DNA of 64,000 nucleotides from Anaspis maculata (lineage: Eukaryota > Arthropoda > Insecta > Coleoptera > Scraptiidae). Of this stretch, positions 13,319 through 27,600 are shown piece by piece. The stretch covers positions 52,571,306 through 52,635,305 of the forward strand of contig OX421963.1 of assembly GCA_949128115.1 (NCBI GenBank), written 5' to 3'. Below the pieces are notes generated by a model. The model was not told the origin of the DNA. It ran no database searches and saw only the letters and a program-made list of their open reading frames with translations. The stretch's first letter is position 1, and the number at the start of each line of letters is the position of its first letter. The position numbers were made by a program, and so were the translations under genes.

Positions 13319-16300
13319 CGGCCACATTAGCGTCATTCTGTTACTTATATAAAAAAATGTTCTCCAACTGATTTCGACCTCCTGAACACGAATATCGGGT
13401 TCACTTTTGAATTGGAACATTTCTTTTTTATCGAAAAACCGAAAAAATGGTAGCCTTGTCACATGATTTTTAGTGATACCTACCTACTTTTTTTCTGTTA
13501 TTGAGCGAACATGTTCCGTAATTTGAGTGCCATTATCCTTCAGGTACCTAGTATTGGCTATTTCAAAATGTTCAATTACTATTTCGGCACGTCTGATTTT
13601 AAATTTGTAGGGTCGTGTAATATGCGCCGAGCCGTGGCTTATTTGCGGTCGTTTTCAAAAATGGATAACAATTGACCCGACGGTCGGATCGAAGTGGGGT
13701 TTTTGTCAAAAGAAAGTTCAAATTGTTCTCTAAATATAATGCCGTACATACAGTGATGTATTTCATCAAGAAATTGTAGTTGCCTGCATATCGCAACTTT
13801 CTACATCTTACCGCGAATGCCAGCACTTGATCGGCGAAGCCGCCCTACACCAAAATGTTATTTTTGTAATTGTTCATGATTATTTCGGCAAAATTTTTCT
13901 TGATTCGCGTACCAAGGCCATGAGCTATCCATTCGAGTTGAAATATTTTCTGTATTGAATTTCGTTTTGTTCGGAGGAAAGGATATCAAGCACCAGCAAG
14001 CAACGAATAAATCATTTGCGGCCGAGCCGTAGTTTCGGAGTCATTTTCAAAAATTAATAACTACTAATCGGCACCTCGCACCGATGTGAAATTTTCATTA
14101 AAATAAAGTTCAAATCATCCTTTAAATATAACTCCGCATATGTATTATGGTAAAATGATAAGATCGGGTACTTCCTCGCATGTGATAACTTTCGAGATCA
14201 GGCCGGCTTCTAAAATGCAGCATTCAACGGCGATGTCGCGTCACACTAAATTGTTATTATTGTCATTGTTTATTATTATTTCGTCGAGATTTTTCTTGGT
14301 TCGGGATACAAGGTCATGAGCTACCCAATGGAGTAAAATTTTTTCGCAAAAACCTTTTCGTCTAGGACTAGATGCTGTGACGGACGGACGGACGGACGGA
14401 CGGACGGACGGACAAAGCGAGGGCAAAAGCGCCTTCCCGTTTGGAGAAGTGCGCTAAAAAAGGGGGGGCTCAGTGGGGCTTCAAGAGACACCCGTAGACA
14501 CCAGGAGCCTAGAGGGCTTCAACGAACCCAAGAAGACACAAGGCCGCAGTTTTGGCCTGAAACGGCAAAATCTGATAGACACAGATGGGGGCCCCATCAG
14601 GGCCTTGAACAGCAGACACCATGGGGATGGGGCCCTGGTACCGAATCAAATAAGGGAACTGCACACATTACAGTTTGTACATATACGTCAATGGAATGGA
14701 CATACTGGAGTTGCTAAAACTACAGAAAACACAAGGGGGTTTACGGAGCCCCAAACAACACAAAGGATCGGTTCGCACTGTTGCCCCAAATAATGCAAGA
14801 AGATACAAAAGAAAACACCGAGAACCTGCCGAGAACAGCGTTCATGTTGTCACTTTGACATTGATACGATTCGTAACAAAAACGTAGTTACCTACCGGTT
14901 TGGTTGCCATGTTGCTAAAAAAATTGAATAGGCCAAAAATCGAGGAACAGGCAAGCCCGGCTGAATTCGGCCAGGCCAAACTTTGAAAATTCATAGCGCT
15001 TGTCCGGAAAACGGTGGGAAACTCCAACTTCAGCATTAGTTTGATTCTTTGGTAATGTTGCTTCCTGCCGGGTTTGGTTCACATCTGTCCTATAGATTTT
15101 GAATAATTAAATGGCAAAGTTCCAGACTTTGATATTTTTTATAATTTGACAGACAACAGGTAGAAAATACTTTTAACTGTTCTGAATACAGTTCTTCAAG
15201 GGCTTTCAAATGACATATTGCAAGTCAAGTTCCGTGAGATGTAGCTTCTGTCATTTGCTGATAGTCACACTTCTGTTTGACAGATGTCAGCCAAAAACTA
15301 ATCCGGTCATTCCAGGGCGAAACCATGTCTGCATATCAAATTTTAAATCGATCAGATAAACGGTTCGGCAGTTATCGTGGAAGATCACACACACACATAC
15401 ACACATACACACCTACAGACAGACATCTTCTGGAAATGGTCTTAATCGACTTGGGGGACCTCAAAATGGATATATCCGGTGAAATCTCAAAACTTTTTTT
15501 CTGCACCATTACAATACTTTCCCTCCATGTTGGTGGGGCCGGGAAAGTAAAAGTGTATAAATTGCTTAGAGTCCAGGAATTTTAGCTGTTTGAATCGCAA
15601 ATAGCGAACAAAAATGATATCTAGCCGGATTTTTGTTTATAAGCTCAGTTAAGCATGTAGTTCGACATAGTAGAAGTCCTCAAGAACCTCCGGTGTGAGC
15701 TTCGGCCGTTGTGGCCTCGAGAAGAACTTGAGGGTCAGTTTTTCGCGTATATCTCATGAACAATAGCACTTGGGAAAAAAGTTCCAGGGAAGAAATTGTT
15801 GGAAATTTTATTGTCTACAAGAAAAGTCCTTACACATTTCATCGTCAGTCATCTCCTTCTTCGTCAAAACACAAGAACATAAAAATAGTCCAGATGCTCG
15901 ATGCTGAAGACTGGTATGGACCTTGAGTTTTATGATGGCGGAGTGCCACTTTGTAAAGGTGTTGTTTGATCCACTCTCTTTTGGTTGAAACTTGAAGCCA
16001 TCAAGACGAACTATGCCGGCGGCATATACAGGGTGAAATAAAAATAAAAAGTTAAACATTTGTACCTCGAGAACCAAAATAGGTGAAGACATGTAAATCG
16101 CCATAAATAATTCTGATTCCATGGTCATGAAGTCGTCGTAAACTTGAATTGAATATCTTGAGCCGTTCTTGAAATATCTTCAAAAGACTGAAGTTGTTAC
16201 AAAAAAAAATATATTTTCGTCTACTTATCAGAAAAAAAGTTGACTGTGTTTTTTCTGAAATTAGTTGGCCTAGAGAGGGCTTTCCACTGTAATTTCATTT

Positions 16301-19300
16301 TAAATGTAATATATCATTGTTTCGATTCAAAACACCAAGTTTCGATTCAAGATCTGAAGAATTACTGATATACGGAAAACTTTTTTTTTTTTCGTAACGA
16401 CTTCAGTCTTCTGAAGATATTTCAGAAACGGCTCAACGTATTTGATTCAAGTTCACGACGACTTCATGGTCATGAAATTAGAAATACTTTTGGCGATTTA
16501 CATGTCTTCACCTATTTTGGTTCTTGAGGTACATTTGTTCAACTTTTTATTTTTATGTCACCCTGTATATGCCGCCGGCATAGTTGGTATTGATGACATG
16601 AGGTTTCAATCAAAAGAGAATGGATCGAACAACACCTCTACCAAGTGGCACCCTGCCATCATAAAACTCAAGGTCCGTACAGTATTCGGCATCGAGCATC
16701 TGGACTGTTTAGCTTTTCTTGTGTTTTGACGAAGAAGGAGTGGGAGTGGACTGATGATGGAATATGTAAGGACCTTTCTTGTAGACAACACAATTTCCAA
16801 CAATTTTGCTTCAAGTGCTTTTCCTCCAAGTGCCATCGTTTACGAGATAAACACGAAAATGTGATCCTCAAGTTCTTCTCGAGGCCACAACGGGCGAAGC
16901 TCACACCGGATTCTTGAGGACTTTTACTATGTTGAACTACATGCTCAACTGAGCTTATATACAAAAATCCGGCTAGTTATAATTTTTGTTCGCTATTTTT
17001 TCTATAATTCCTGGACTATTGTTTGTAGAAGATTTTTAGTAAAAATTGGCAGTAAATTGACAATTTGAAAAAAAAAACTGAAACAACTTTAAATTTAGTA
17101 TTTCCTTATCTGTCATCTGCCAAATGATAAAGAACGTTGAATTTCAAAACTTTTCCATTTAATTATTCAAAATCTATCCAATGTATTGAAACTAAAATTC
17201 GACAGGAAGCAACACAGCAAAAGGATCAGATAAACTCTGCGGTTGCAGTTTTTCACCATTTCCCAGACGAGCATTATGAATTTTTAAACTCCTAGTCGTT
17301 GTCACCCGAACCCGAAAGGGCCTCTCACGCGGGTTTTGACCAGGATGACTGGCTTTTGATGGAGGACTCCACTTAAAAATTCATTCCTGCTCGGGGATCG
17401 ACCTTTTTCGAATAATTCCAACTGATGTCGAAAGTAGATTGGATTGGGCGTCGTGTAGACCCATTTTCAAAATCGACACGGTTTCGGTTTTCCAACGGTA
17501 ATTTTTTCAAAATGAAATTTGCACATTCTGCGAATTTGAAAAAATGCACTGTATCTAAACTTTATGCGGTGAGCGTGAGCCCAGTAAAATTTTCGAAATC
17601 CGACCCACGGTTTTCGAGTTAAAAAAACTGCAATTTCTCCAACATTTCATCCCATGAACAGATTTTCACCAGTTTTTGATTTAAACAGGAGGTAACTGGT
17701 TCTTGAACATTCTCCAACATTAAATGTAAAACCGGCCTGGATTATCGAGACCGGACTTGAATGATGAAGCCTTAATCAACGATCTTTACAATAAGATGAT
17801 TTGGAAAAAGATTTGAGATTTCCCCGAAAAATTCGAGTTTTCAAAATTTCAGATCGTTCACCTTCATCCATGCACCAATGCGTAAGATGCCTCGCTCGCT
17901 TTTCTTCCTACCCAATGTGAGTAATGTGGTTCCTTGTGAAAAACTGCATATTCCCATATGTCACAATGGATACCTATATTGTGAATATTGTATCATGTTA
18001 CGTATTTGAAAACGAAAATTCATTGTTTACTGATAACTAACAGTGTGCATATGACCAAATGCAAAAAACACCTAATAAAAAGGGTACCTTACTTCCTATG
18101 ACAAAAAGTAAGTCGATAAGGAGTAAAAATATTATTATTATTATTAAAAACTGCATATTTCCAACTTTTTAGCTTGTAAACAGGTTTACACCAACTTTTT
18201 TGAAAAAGGTAAGTGATTCTTGAATATTTTCCGTTAATTTTGTCTCAAAATTCTCTTGAATTTTCGGAGAGTTTTCCAACTGAAAATTATTAAGCGGCCT
18301 AGCCGGCTTATTGAGGAAATTCCCTTTATCCTTTCCCTTATTGAGAAAAATATCTCAATCCTTCAATCTTTTTCTCAAATTCCAACTCCCCACCCGAAGG
18401 GGCGTCTCATACAAAAATTTCCAATTGGTTCCTTGCTACTCGTCGGGGAAGTTTTGGGGTGACACAACCGATTTTTTCTAAGTTATTGATTTTTTTGTGA
18501 TTTTTGGATTTTTTGGTGCAGACTATGCCAGGAGTCTTGCTCACCCTTTAAATTTGACGGGAACGTTAACGTACACAATAACCTCGACAATAGCTGTATT
18601 AAATGTACCATAATATGAAACAATTTTATCTCAAAGGCCCTCAGATGTGGTAAGGACCTGGACCCCTTTTGGAAAAATGGCAAATAAAGTGTGCTGCGCT
18701 GCGACATTGCATCACATGTTAAATGGTCCAGGGTGGTTCAAAATGCATTGATGCATGGCTACGATTACACCGGTGGACTAAAGCAGGTCTGACCCAAGTA
18801 CTGACTCAAATTCCACCTGAAGTAATTCTCTCCCAGCGTTCACATTCGTAGACTGATGCGGCCGACCTATTTTAAAATATAAACTGAAACTAAATAAATT
18901 TAAAAACTAAATTTAGGTCAGTCCACGGCTAAACGGAGACATGACTCAAGTTACTCGGTACTAACTTGATCCTTGTCCGTGATCGTTTACACCATGTAGA
19001 CTAAATTCATTAGGGTCGAATTTAGTGCTCAAGTAGCGGACCAAAGCCACGCCACGGTGTAAACGTAGCCAATGGCAAGTTCAAGAGTATCGGTTGCCGT
19101 AGTTGCCAGTTTATTCCATCACGGGTGCTTGTTTTTATCGCTTAAGTCTCAATTCATAAATCACAAAAAAATCAATAGGTAACTCTTGAAAATCAAAATA
19201 CGATGCAGTCCTTCCATTGTCACCCTGTATATCCAACATAACGTTAACATTCTGGTGATCTATGATAGTGCCTTGTGGTAAAAAAATGTCTTTATCGAGC

Positions 19301-21600
19301 ACCATAAAAATATCCAGAATCGGGCATTTCTTCTTGAGACACACGATGCCGTTATTTGACGTTGGAAAAATGAATCAATAAAAACTATAAATAAAAACCA
19401 ACAAGTGACATCGCTGTCTCCACATCCTATACCTACTTTATCATGTCCCATTGAACTCGATTTTCATTGATCTCTCATTGTCATTACCAAGATCAAGCGA
19501 TCCAGTTTAATAAATCAAAAGTTCGGTGGTAAGGACTATTAAATACTTGCCTTGTAAGTGCGATAAATGAACAGAGGACTCGATATCACGATTCCAGCCA
19601 CCCATGTGATGACCATGATTATTTTAGCACCGGTTCTGGTCAACCTGGTCTCCCGTGGCAGGACTATAGCTGTCAATCTGTCATAACTGATGGCCGTTAA
19701 GCTAATTACGCTAGCAATTAGCACTGAACCTGAAAAATTATAATTTTCATTGAATAATAAGCACATACACAATACACATCCTCATTCTCCTGAAAAATTT
19801 CACAGAAGCTTTACCGCTTGGGAAAAAACAAAAACCAAGGGTTAGCAGCCAGCACGGTTTAACAATAAATACCTATAACAGAGTATAGTAGGTATATTAT
19901 TGTTACGAGCAGCGGTAAACACGCGATCTTTCTGGACTCTTCCACAGCCTCAGTGTACAAATGCGCGGAGCTCTGGAGATTTCTAGAGTAGACTCGATGG
20001 CATTAAAATACATGGAGACTGCAATGATCAATCGAGACACATCTGTCCGATTTGGCGGAGGCGCCGTTCCAGAACCCGGCAGAATTATACGGGTAATGTG
20101 TGTGATTATTCAGGAATGGTCTAGAAACCACATATGCCGGGCCACTATGGAATTTGCTGGAAGTAGACAGAAAGTTTGGGAACACTATTCGGAGGCCTTA
20201 TAGGTATAAGGCATCAGCCGGCAGCTCAGGGCAGTATTGAATTAGAAGAGACAGCGAGCGGATAAGCGAGCGATAATCACAGCGATAATTCCAAGTAGAT
20301 AATTGTTGGCGTTTATTGATTGTAGTACGCAAAAATAAACAGTGTGTGTTTTAAATCGATCGTCTCAATTATATTCGAACCCGTACGCGAAAGATCGTAA
20401 CATTATATACCAAGTTTGAGAATTATTATTAAGTATAGCTGAAGCGCCAGTTTAGATCCCGAAATACAGTTGAGGGATATAAGGCGCTGAAGTTATAGTA
20501 ATTTTTTCGACCGTGGTATATACAGGGTGATTAAAAAATGGCGAATTTCCTTCCGTATACGTTGTGGGAGACGTTAACGGAGCACGGATAAAATAGTGAA
20601 GAAAAATTGACTCATTTATCCTTCGAGCTATGAAGAGGTAAAGTTGAGAATTTAACATGAGTTTGCATGATTTTGATTTTTGAAGCAAAGCATTGTTACC
20701 TTTTTTTTAATCACCCTGTATAGTGATTTGATTTTTTTACTACTAGAAAATCGCCACCCTAATTCAGTAACAGGTTAATAATGATGTACCTACTTACATA
20801 ACGGCTAGTAGTAAACAAGCGAATATGCCTCATGGGCATGAGGCTCAGTAGCGCACTTCCTTTTTGGAGGATTAGTGAACGCAAGATGTTAAGTGATTAG
20901 GGTTCTACCGTCTTGGGCAAAAAATTCCACTATGGCGGCCAAAATATCCACAGAATCATGAAATTCGGCTTGAAAATCAAAATGATCGTACTAGAAGACA
21001 AGGGTATGCTCCAAGTTTCATGAAAATCGTTCCACTAACAACAGATTTCAATATGGCGGCCAAGATGGCGGCAGAATTATGAAACTCAGCTTGAAAATAG
21101 GAATGATCGTACGAGACAAGCGTAACTCTCAAGTTTCATGAAAATCCTTCCACTTATAAGAGATTTCAATATGGCGGGGCCAAGATGGTGAGGCAATCAT
21201 GAAATTTGGCTTGAAAATAAGAATGATCGTACTAGACAAGGGTAAGTTTCAAGTTTCATGACAATCGTTCCACTAATAAGAAATTTCAATATGGCAGCCA
21301 AGATGGCGGCCGAATTATGAAAGCCAACCTGCCTATTTGGTCCTTGAGGACCTAAGCTATCCACCGGATAAAGTTCAATCTTCAAGGGCTGTAGCTTTAT
21401 TTCCCGAGGAGAAGTTCAACTTCATCGAAGTGCACAGGAGATCTCTGTTTTTTGAGAATAATGATAACGATGTATGGATAACAAAAATAGTGCCCATTGG
21501 CCACCCTTGGGGACATCAGCTATTAATCGGAAAAAAGTTCCAAGACTCTTGTTTCAATTCTCGAGAAGGAGTACAGCGTCTTAATTTCTGCACGGACTCG

Positions 21601-21635
<35 letters not shown>

Positions 21636-24600
21636 CGGCCACATTAGCGTCATTCTGTTACTTATATAAAAAAATGTTCTCCAACTGATTTCGACCTCCT
21701 GAACACGAATATCGGGTTCACTTTTGAATTGGAACATTTCTTTTTTATCGAAAAACCGAAAAAATGGTAGCCTGTCACATGATTTTTAGTGATACCTACC
21801 TACTTTTTTTTGTTATTGAGCGAACATGTTTCGTAATTTGAGTGCCATTATCCTTTAGGTACCTAGTATTGGCTATTTCAAAATGTTCAATTACTATTTC
21901 GGCACGTCTGATTTTAAATTTGTAGGGTCGTGTAATATGCGCCGAGCCGTGGCTTTGCGGTCGTTTTCAAAAATGGATAACAATTGACCCGACGGTCGGA
22001 TCGAAGTGGGGTTTTTGTCAAAAGAAAGTTCAAATTGTTCTCTAAATATAATGCCGTACATACAGTGATGTATTTCATTAAGAAATTGTAGTTGCCTGCA
22101 TATCGCAACTTTCTACATCTTACCGCGAATGCCAGCACTTGATCGGCGAAGCCGCCCTACACCAAAATGTTATTATTGTAATTGTTCATGATTGATTCGG
22201 CAAAATTTTTCTTGATTCGCGTTTCAAGTCCATGAGCTACTCATTCGAGTTGAAATAGTTTCTGTATTGAATTTCGTTTTGTTCGGAGGAAAGGATATCA
22301 AGCACCAGCAAGCAACGAATAAATCATTTGCGGCCGAGCCGTAGTATCGGAGTCATTTTCAAAAATTAATAACTATTGGCCTGCACCCCGCACCGATGTG
22401 AAATTTTCATTAAAATGAAGTTCAAATCATCCTCTAAATATAACTGCGCATATGTATTATGGTAAAATGATAAGATCGGGTACTTCCTCGCATGTGATAA
22501 CTTTCGAGATCAGGCCGGCTTCTGAAATGCAGCATTCAACGGCGATGCCGCGTCACACTAAATTGTTATTATTGTCATTGTTTATTATTATTTCGTCGAG
22601 ATTTTTCTTGGTTCGGGATACAAGGTCATGAGCTACCCAATGGAGTAAAAATTTTTTGCAAAAACCTTTTCGTCTAGGACTAGATGCTGTGACGGACGGA
22701 CGGACGGACGGACGGACGGACGGACGGACGGACGGACGGACAAAGCGAGGGCAAAAGCGCCTTCCCGTTTGGAGAAGTGCGCTAAAAATAGCTGGGAATT
22801 TATGATATTAAGGAGTTTGTGATTTCATTGAACGTGCGACGTAACGCAACGTAGAACGTGAAACCCCCCTGTAACTAATGAATTGCAGATAACAAACTCG
22901 CCAATTTTCACGTTGAAAGTTACGTTACGTCGCACAGTGGTTGAGATTCGAAAAAAGCTGGCCAAAAGTCGTTTTCTATTTTTTTTTTTAATAATGGAAA
23001 CAATAGTATTTGGTCTAGAACATGATCAAGCTTTATTTTAACTTATGATAGGATCATGAAAAATAGTAGCTCTGGAGTAATTAACCCTCAAACTCCCCCC
23101 TGCTCCTTCCATAAAAATTGACAATTTTATTCATCAACTTTTGGAATGGCCTAAAATTTTTCACAACAGATATTTTCGTGAACTCTCTGATTTAAATAGA
23201 GCCGTATATATTGTCATGAACATGACGGAAGGGCCATAACGAAAGGCTCATCCCTTGAGTACGAAATATTTTATTAGGTATAAATTATAATAATTCATAA
23301 GTCGCCTTCAGCGAAAGCAACGAGCTGCCACAGGAAATGCAGAATGCTGCAAGGGCAGCACAATTCTTAGTTCATAACCGCCGTGGTATGCCGGAATCAC
23401 CAAGCACGAGGGAACGTGCATCGACCTGATTGGTCGATTGGGATTAGACTGACATACGCGGGCACACGGGGATGGATTCATGAGGATTCGATGATGATCT
23501 CTCGACGGGTTCGGTGGTAGTAACAAGTACTGCGAGTTGAAGGCAGACTGTCGGTTCAAGGGACTGAGGTTGTGCCCTCAGTCCCGAGTTGATAATTGTC
23601 ATGTAAGTAGTGTGATGTAGAATTATTTTATAATAATTAATAAACCTGTATTATGTTAGTATGCTCGAGTTCCAGTTACCTTCCCGTTTCAGCTGTGCAA
23701 GACAATAAGTAAAGAGTGAGCCCTCAGCCCACGAGTAGCAAAGGCAGACCCTTTTCTACTTGTGACAATATTAAGGTTTCTTGTGTGAACAAGGGAGTTT
23801 TCTTCATAACATGCAAATACAATATTCGAATGGGTGAACATAGACTGACAAAATACAAAATATAGTGCGAAACATGTGGCATTTTATTCAAGTGCTTCAC
23901 TCTGCTTCACGTAGATATTATTATTTGATGGAAGTTTCAGATCTGGACAATGACACTGTGAAGAATTTTCTTGCCCATATTTGCCCCTTTGTCAGATAGA
24001 AGCTACTGAAAAATGATCAACCAGATGAGTGTTTTTTACTTTTCCGCAAAATAGTACTGCTATAAACGCAAATAAAATTGGAGTAGGCTAAGGAAATTGA
24101 ACTTATCACATGGGAGAAAATGTTGAAATTCATTGAAAAGCTATCTAGGAAAATCTAATCATCTGAGGGGATGATTCAGAAGGGGGTGGGAAGAAGTAAA
24201 CCCACCGAAAAATCTTAAACTTCACAAATAAACTAATTTACTTAAAAAATGTTGAAATCAAGCAAAAATTTACTTGAAAAATCAAAGGGTAACAAAGAGG
24301 TTACAGGGGGTGGAAAGAAAAATTAAAAATTCAGCGAAAACTCTGAAACTTCGGAAATAAACTGTAAGCTGTAAGAAGGTTGAAATTGATTGGAAAATAA
24401 TCAAAAAATCACAAATCAACCAAGGGGGTGAGTTAGGGGGAGGGGAGAAAAATACTATAAAAAAAAATACTGAGACTTAATTCTAAGTGACGAGTTGGGG
24501 CATGAAAGTAACTATCATGATTGTGATCAAATGAATTTGAAATTCAGACAGGCTGTCTGAATCAAATTTTGGACTGTAAAGCTACTCTTGGAGGCTAGAT

Positions 24601-27600
24601 TGTTTCTTCTTTCCGCCCCCTCTAACCGTCTGCCTTTTTGATGATCTGATTTTTTTAGATACTTTTCCATGCAATATCAACATGTTCTAAGTTAAGTTGC
24701 GAAGTTTCAGAATTTTTGGTCTTTTTCTTTCCACCCCCTTCAACTAACCCCCACGGAATGCTCACTTACAAAATTTATTGCGGGATTTTCAAATATACAA
24801 CAAGCTACACCTGAAGCTTTGACAGGTGATCCAGGATCTGCATTTTTTCGATTATTTATTCACGTTTTTCATGATTGTACAATACCTACGCTGTATTTTT
24901 TCATGAGAATGTGTTTATATATAAATATAAGCCACCCCCTATGATAATTTGTTTTTTTTTTAATTTTTCAATCAGTTTGAACATTTTCTCAGTTTATTTT
25001 CAACGTTTCAGAATTTTTGGTGAATTTTTCTCTACCTCTTCTGATTCACCCCCTTGAATGAATTGATTTTTTTGAATAATTTTCTAAAGAATGTCAATGA
25101 GTTAACCATCCATCGCCACATTTTCAGAATTTTGGCCAGCTTTTTTGGAATCTGAACCACTGTGCGTCGTACGTATGTGGGCAGGCAAACTCCCCATTAT
25201 ATGTGTGTAGTTGGTGTGATAGGTATGTGTTATTAATTAATAGGTATGAAAAGCCGCTTGGAGATCGAGACTTTCACGTTTCCTGTCCATTCGACATCGC
25301 AGGAAAAATAGTTTCAGCCGCCGCCTCTCATATGCCGCCCCTTAGGGAAAAAACAGAACCACAGAAGTTACAGAAACCGGACAAGAACTATCGTGTTTCG
25401 TGTCCATTCGACATCGCAGGAAAATTAGTTTTAGCCGCCGCCGCCCCCCATACACCGTCCCCGACGAAAAAACAGAACCACAGAAGTTACAGACACCGGA
25501 CAAAACTAATCGTGTTTCCTGCCCCTTTGCCATTACCGAGGCCATTACAGGAAAAACAGTTTCAAGTGACGCCGCCCTCATACGCCGCCCCTAACGAAAA
25601 CGCAACAACCGAAAATGGTACCGGATAAAAACTATCGTGTTTCCACTGTACATGGATGGCACTTTCAGGCAGCTGCTACAGAACGAACAGCAATTTACAA
25701 GAAGGGTTGTGTTCGCGGAAGTTTTCAAACTGTGTTTTTAGCGCACTTCTCCAAACGGGAAGGCGCTTTTGTCCTCGCTTTGTCCGTCCGTCCGTCCGTC
25801 CGTCCGTCCGTCCGTCCGACCGTCCGTCCGTCCGTCCGTCCGTCACAGCATCTAGTCCTAGATGAAAAGGTTTTTGCGAAAAAATTTCACTCCATTGGGT
25901 AGCTCATGACCTTGTATCCCGAACCAAGAAAAATCTTGACGAAATAATAATAAACAATGACAATAATAACAATTTAGTGTGACGCGGCATCGCCGTTGAA
26001 TGCTGCATTTCAGAAGCCGGCCTGATCACATATCACATGCGAGGAAGTACCCGATCTTATCATTTTACCATAATACATATGCGGAGTTATATTTAGAGGA
26101 TGATTTGAACTTCATTTTAATGAAAATTTCACATCGGTGCGAGGTGCAGGCCAATAGTTATTAATTTTTGAAAATGACTCCGAAACTACGGCTCGGCCGC
26201 AAATGATTTATTCGTTGCTTGCTGGTGCTTGATATCCTTTCCTCCGAACAAAACGAAATTCAATACAGAAAATATTTCAACTCGAATGGGTAGCTCGTGG
26301 CCTTGGTACGCGAATCAAGAAAAATTTTGCCGAAATAATCATGAACAATTACAAAAATAACATTTTGGTGTAGGGCGGCTTCGCCGATCAAGTGCTGGCA
26401 TTCGCGGTAAGATGTAAAAAGTTGCGATATGCAGGCAATTACAATTTCTAAATGAAATACATCACTGCATGAACGGCATTATATTTAGAGAACAATTTGA
26501 ACTTTCTTTTGACAAAAACCCCACTTCGATCCGACCGTCGGGTCAATTGTTATCAATTTTTGAAAACGACTGCAAAGCCACGGCTCGGCGCATATTACAC
26601 GACCCTACAAATTTAAAATCAGACGTGCCGAAATAGTAATTGAACATTTTGAAATAGCCAATACTAGGTACCTGAAGGATAATGGCACTCAAATTACGAA
26701 ACATGTTCGCTCAATAACAAAAAAAAAGTAGGTAGGTATCACTAAAAATCATGTGACAGGCTACCATTTTTTCGGTTTTTCGATAAAAAAGAAATGTTCC
26801 AATTCAAAAGTGAGCCCGATATTCGTGTTCAGGAGGTCGAAATCAGTTGGAGAACATTTTTTTATATAAGTAACAGAATGGCGCTTATGTGGCCGGTTTG
26901 TCTGTCTGTCTGTCTGTCCGAGTCCGTGCAGAAATTAAGACGCTGTACTCCTTCTCGAGAATTGAAACAAGAGTCTTGGAACTTTTTTCCGATTAATAGC
27001 TGATGTCCCCAAGGGTGACCAATGGGCACTATTTTTGTTATCCATACATCGTTATCATTATTCTCAAAAAACAGAGATCTCCTGTGCACTTCGATGAAGT
27101 TGAACTTCTCCTCGGGAAATAAAGCTACAGCCCTTGAAGATTGAACTTTATCCGGTGGATAGCTTAGGTCCTTAAGGACCAAATAGGCAGGTTGGCTTTC
27201 ATAATTCGGCCGCCATCTTGGCTGCTATATTGAAATTTCTTATTAGTGGAACGATTGTCATGAAACTTGAAACTTACCCTTGTCTAGTACGATCATTCTT
27301 ATTTTCAAGCCAAATTTCATGATTGCCCCACCATCTTGGCCGCCATATTGAAATCTCTTATAAGTGGAAGGATTTTCATGAAACTTGAGAGTTACGCTTG
27401 TCTCGTACGATCATTCCTATTTTCAAGCTGAGTTTCATAATTCTGCCGCCATCTTGGCCGCCATATTGAAATCTCTTGTTAGTGGAACGATTTTCATGAA
27501 ACTTGGAACTTTTCCTTGTCTAGTACGATCATTTTGATTTTCAAGCCGCATTTCATGATTCTGTGGATATTTTGGCCGCCATATTGGAATTTTTTGCCCA

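Noticed and set aside
15808..16729. Two similar open frames on opposite strands
   Set aside because: They are the same sequence read from the two arms of an inverted repeat.
19543..19551. GT donor AAGTAT just after GPCR exon 3
   Set aside because: Using it would add bases that break the frame with exon 4; the GC donor keeps it.
25203..25628. 141-codon frame with repeated SCPFDIAGK
   Set aside because: It follows from a tandem DNA repeat with period near 118; no known protein, no start context and no splicing signals.
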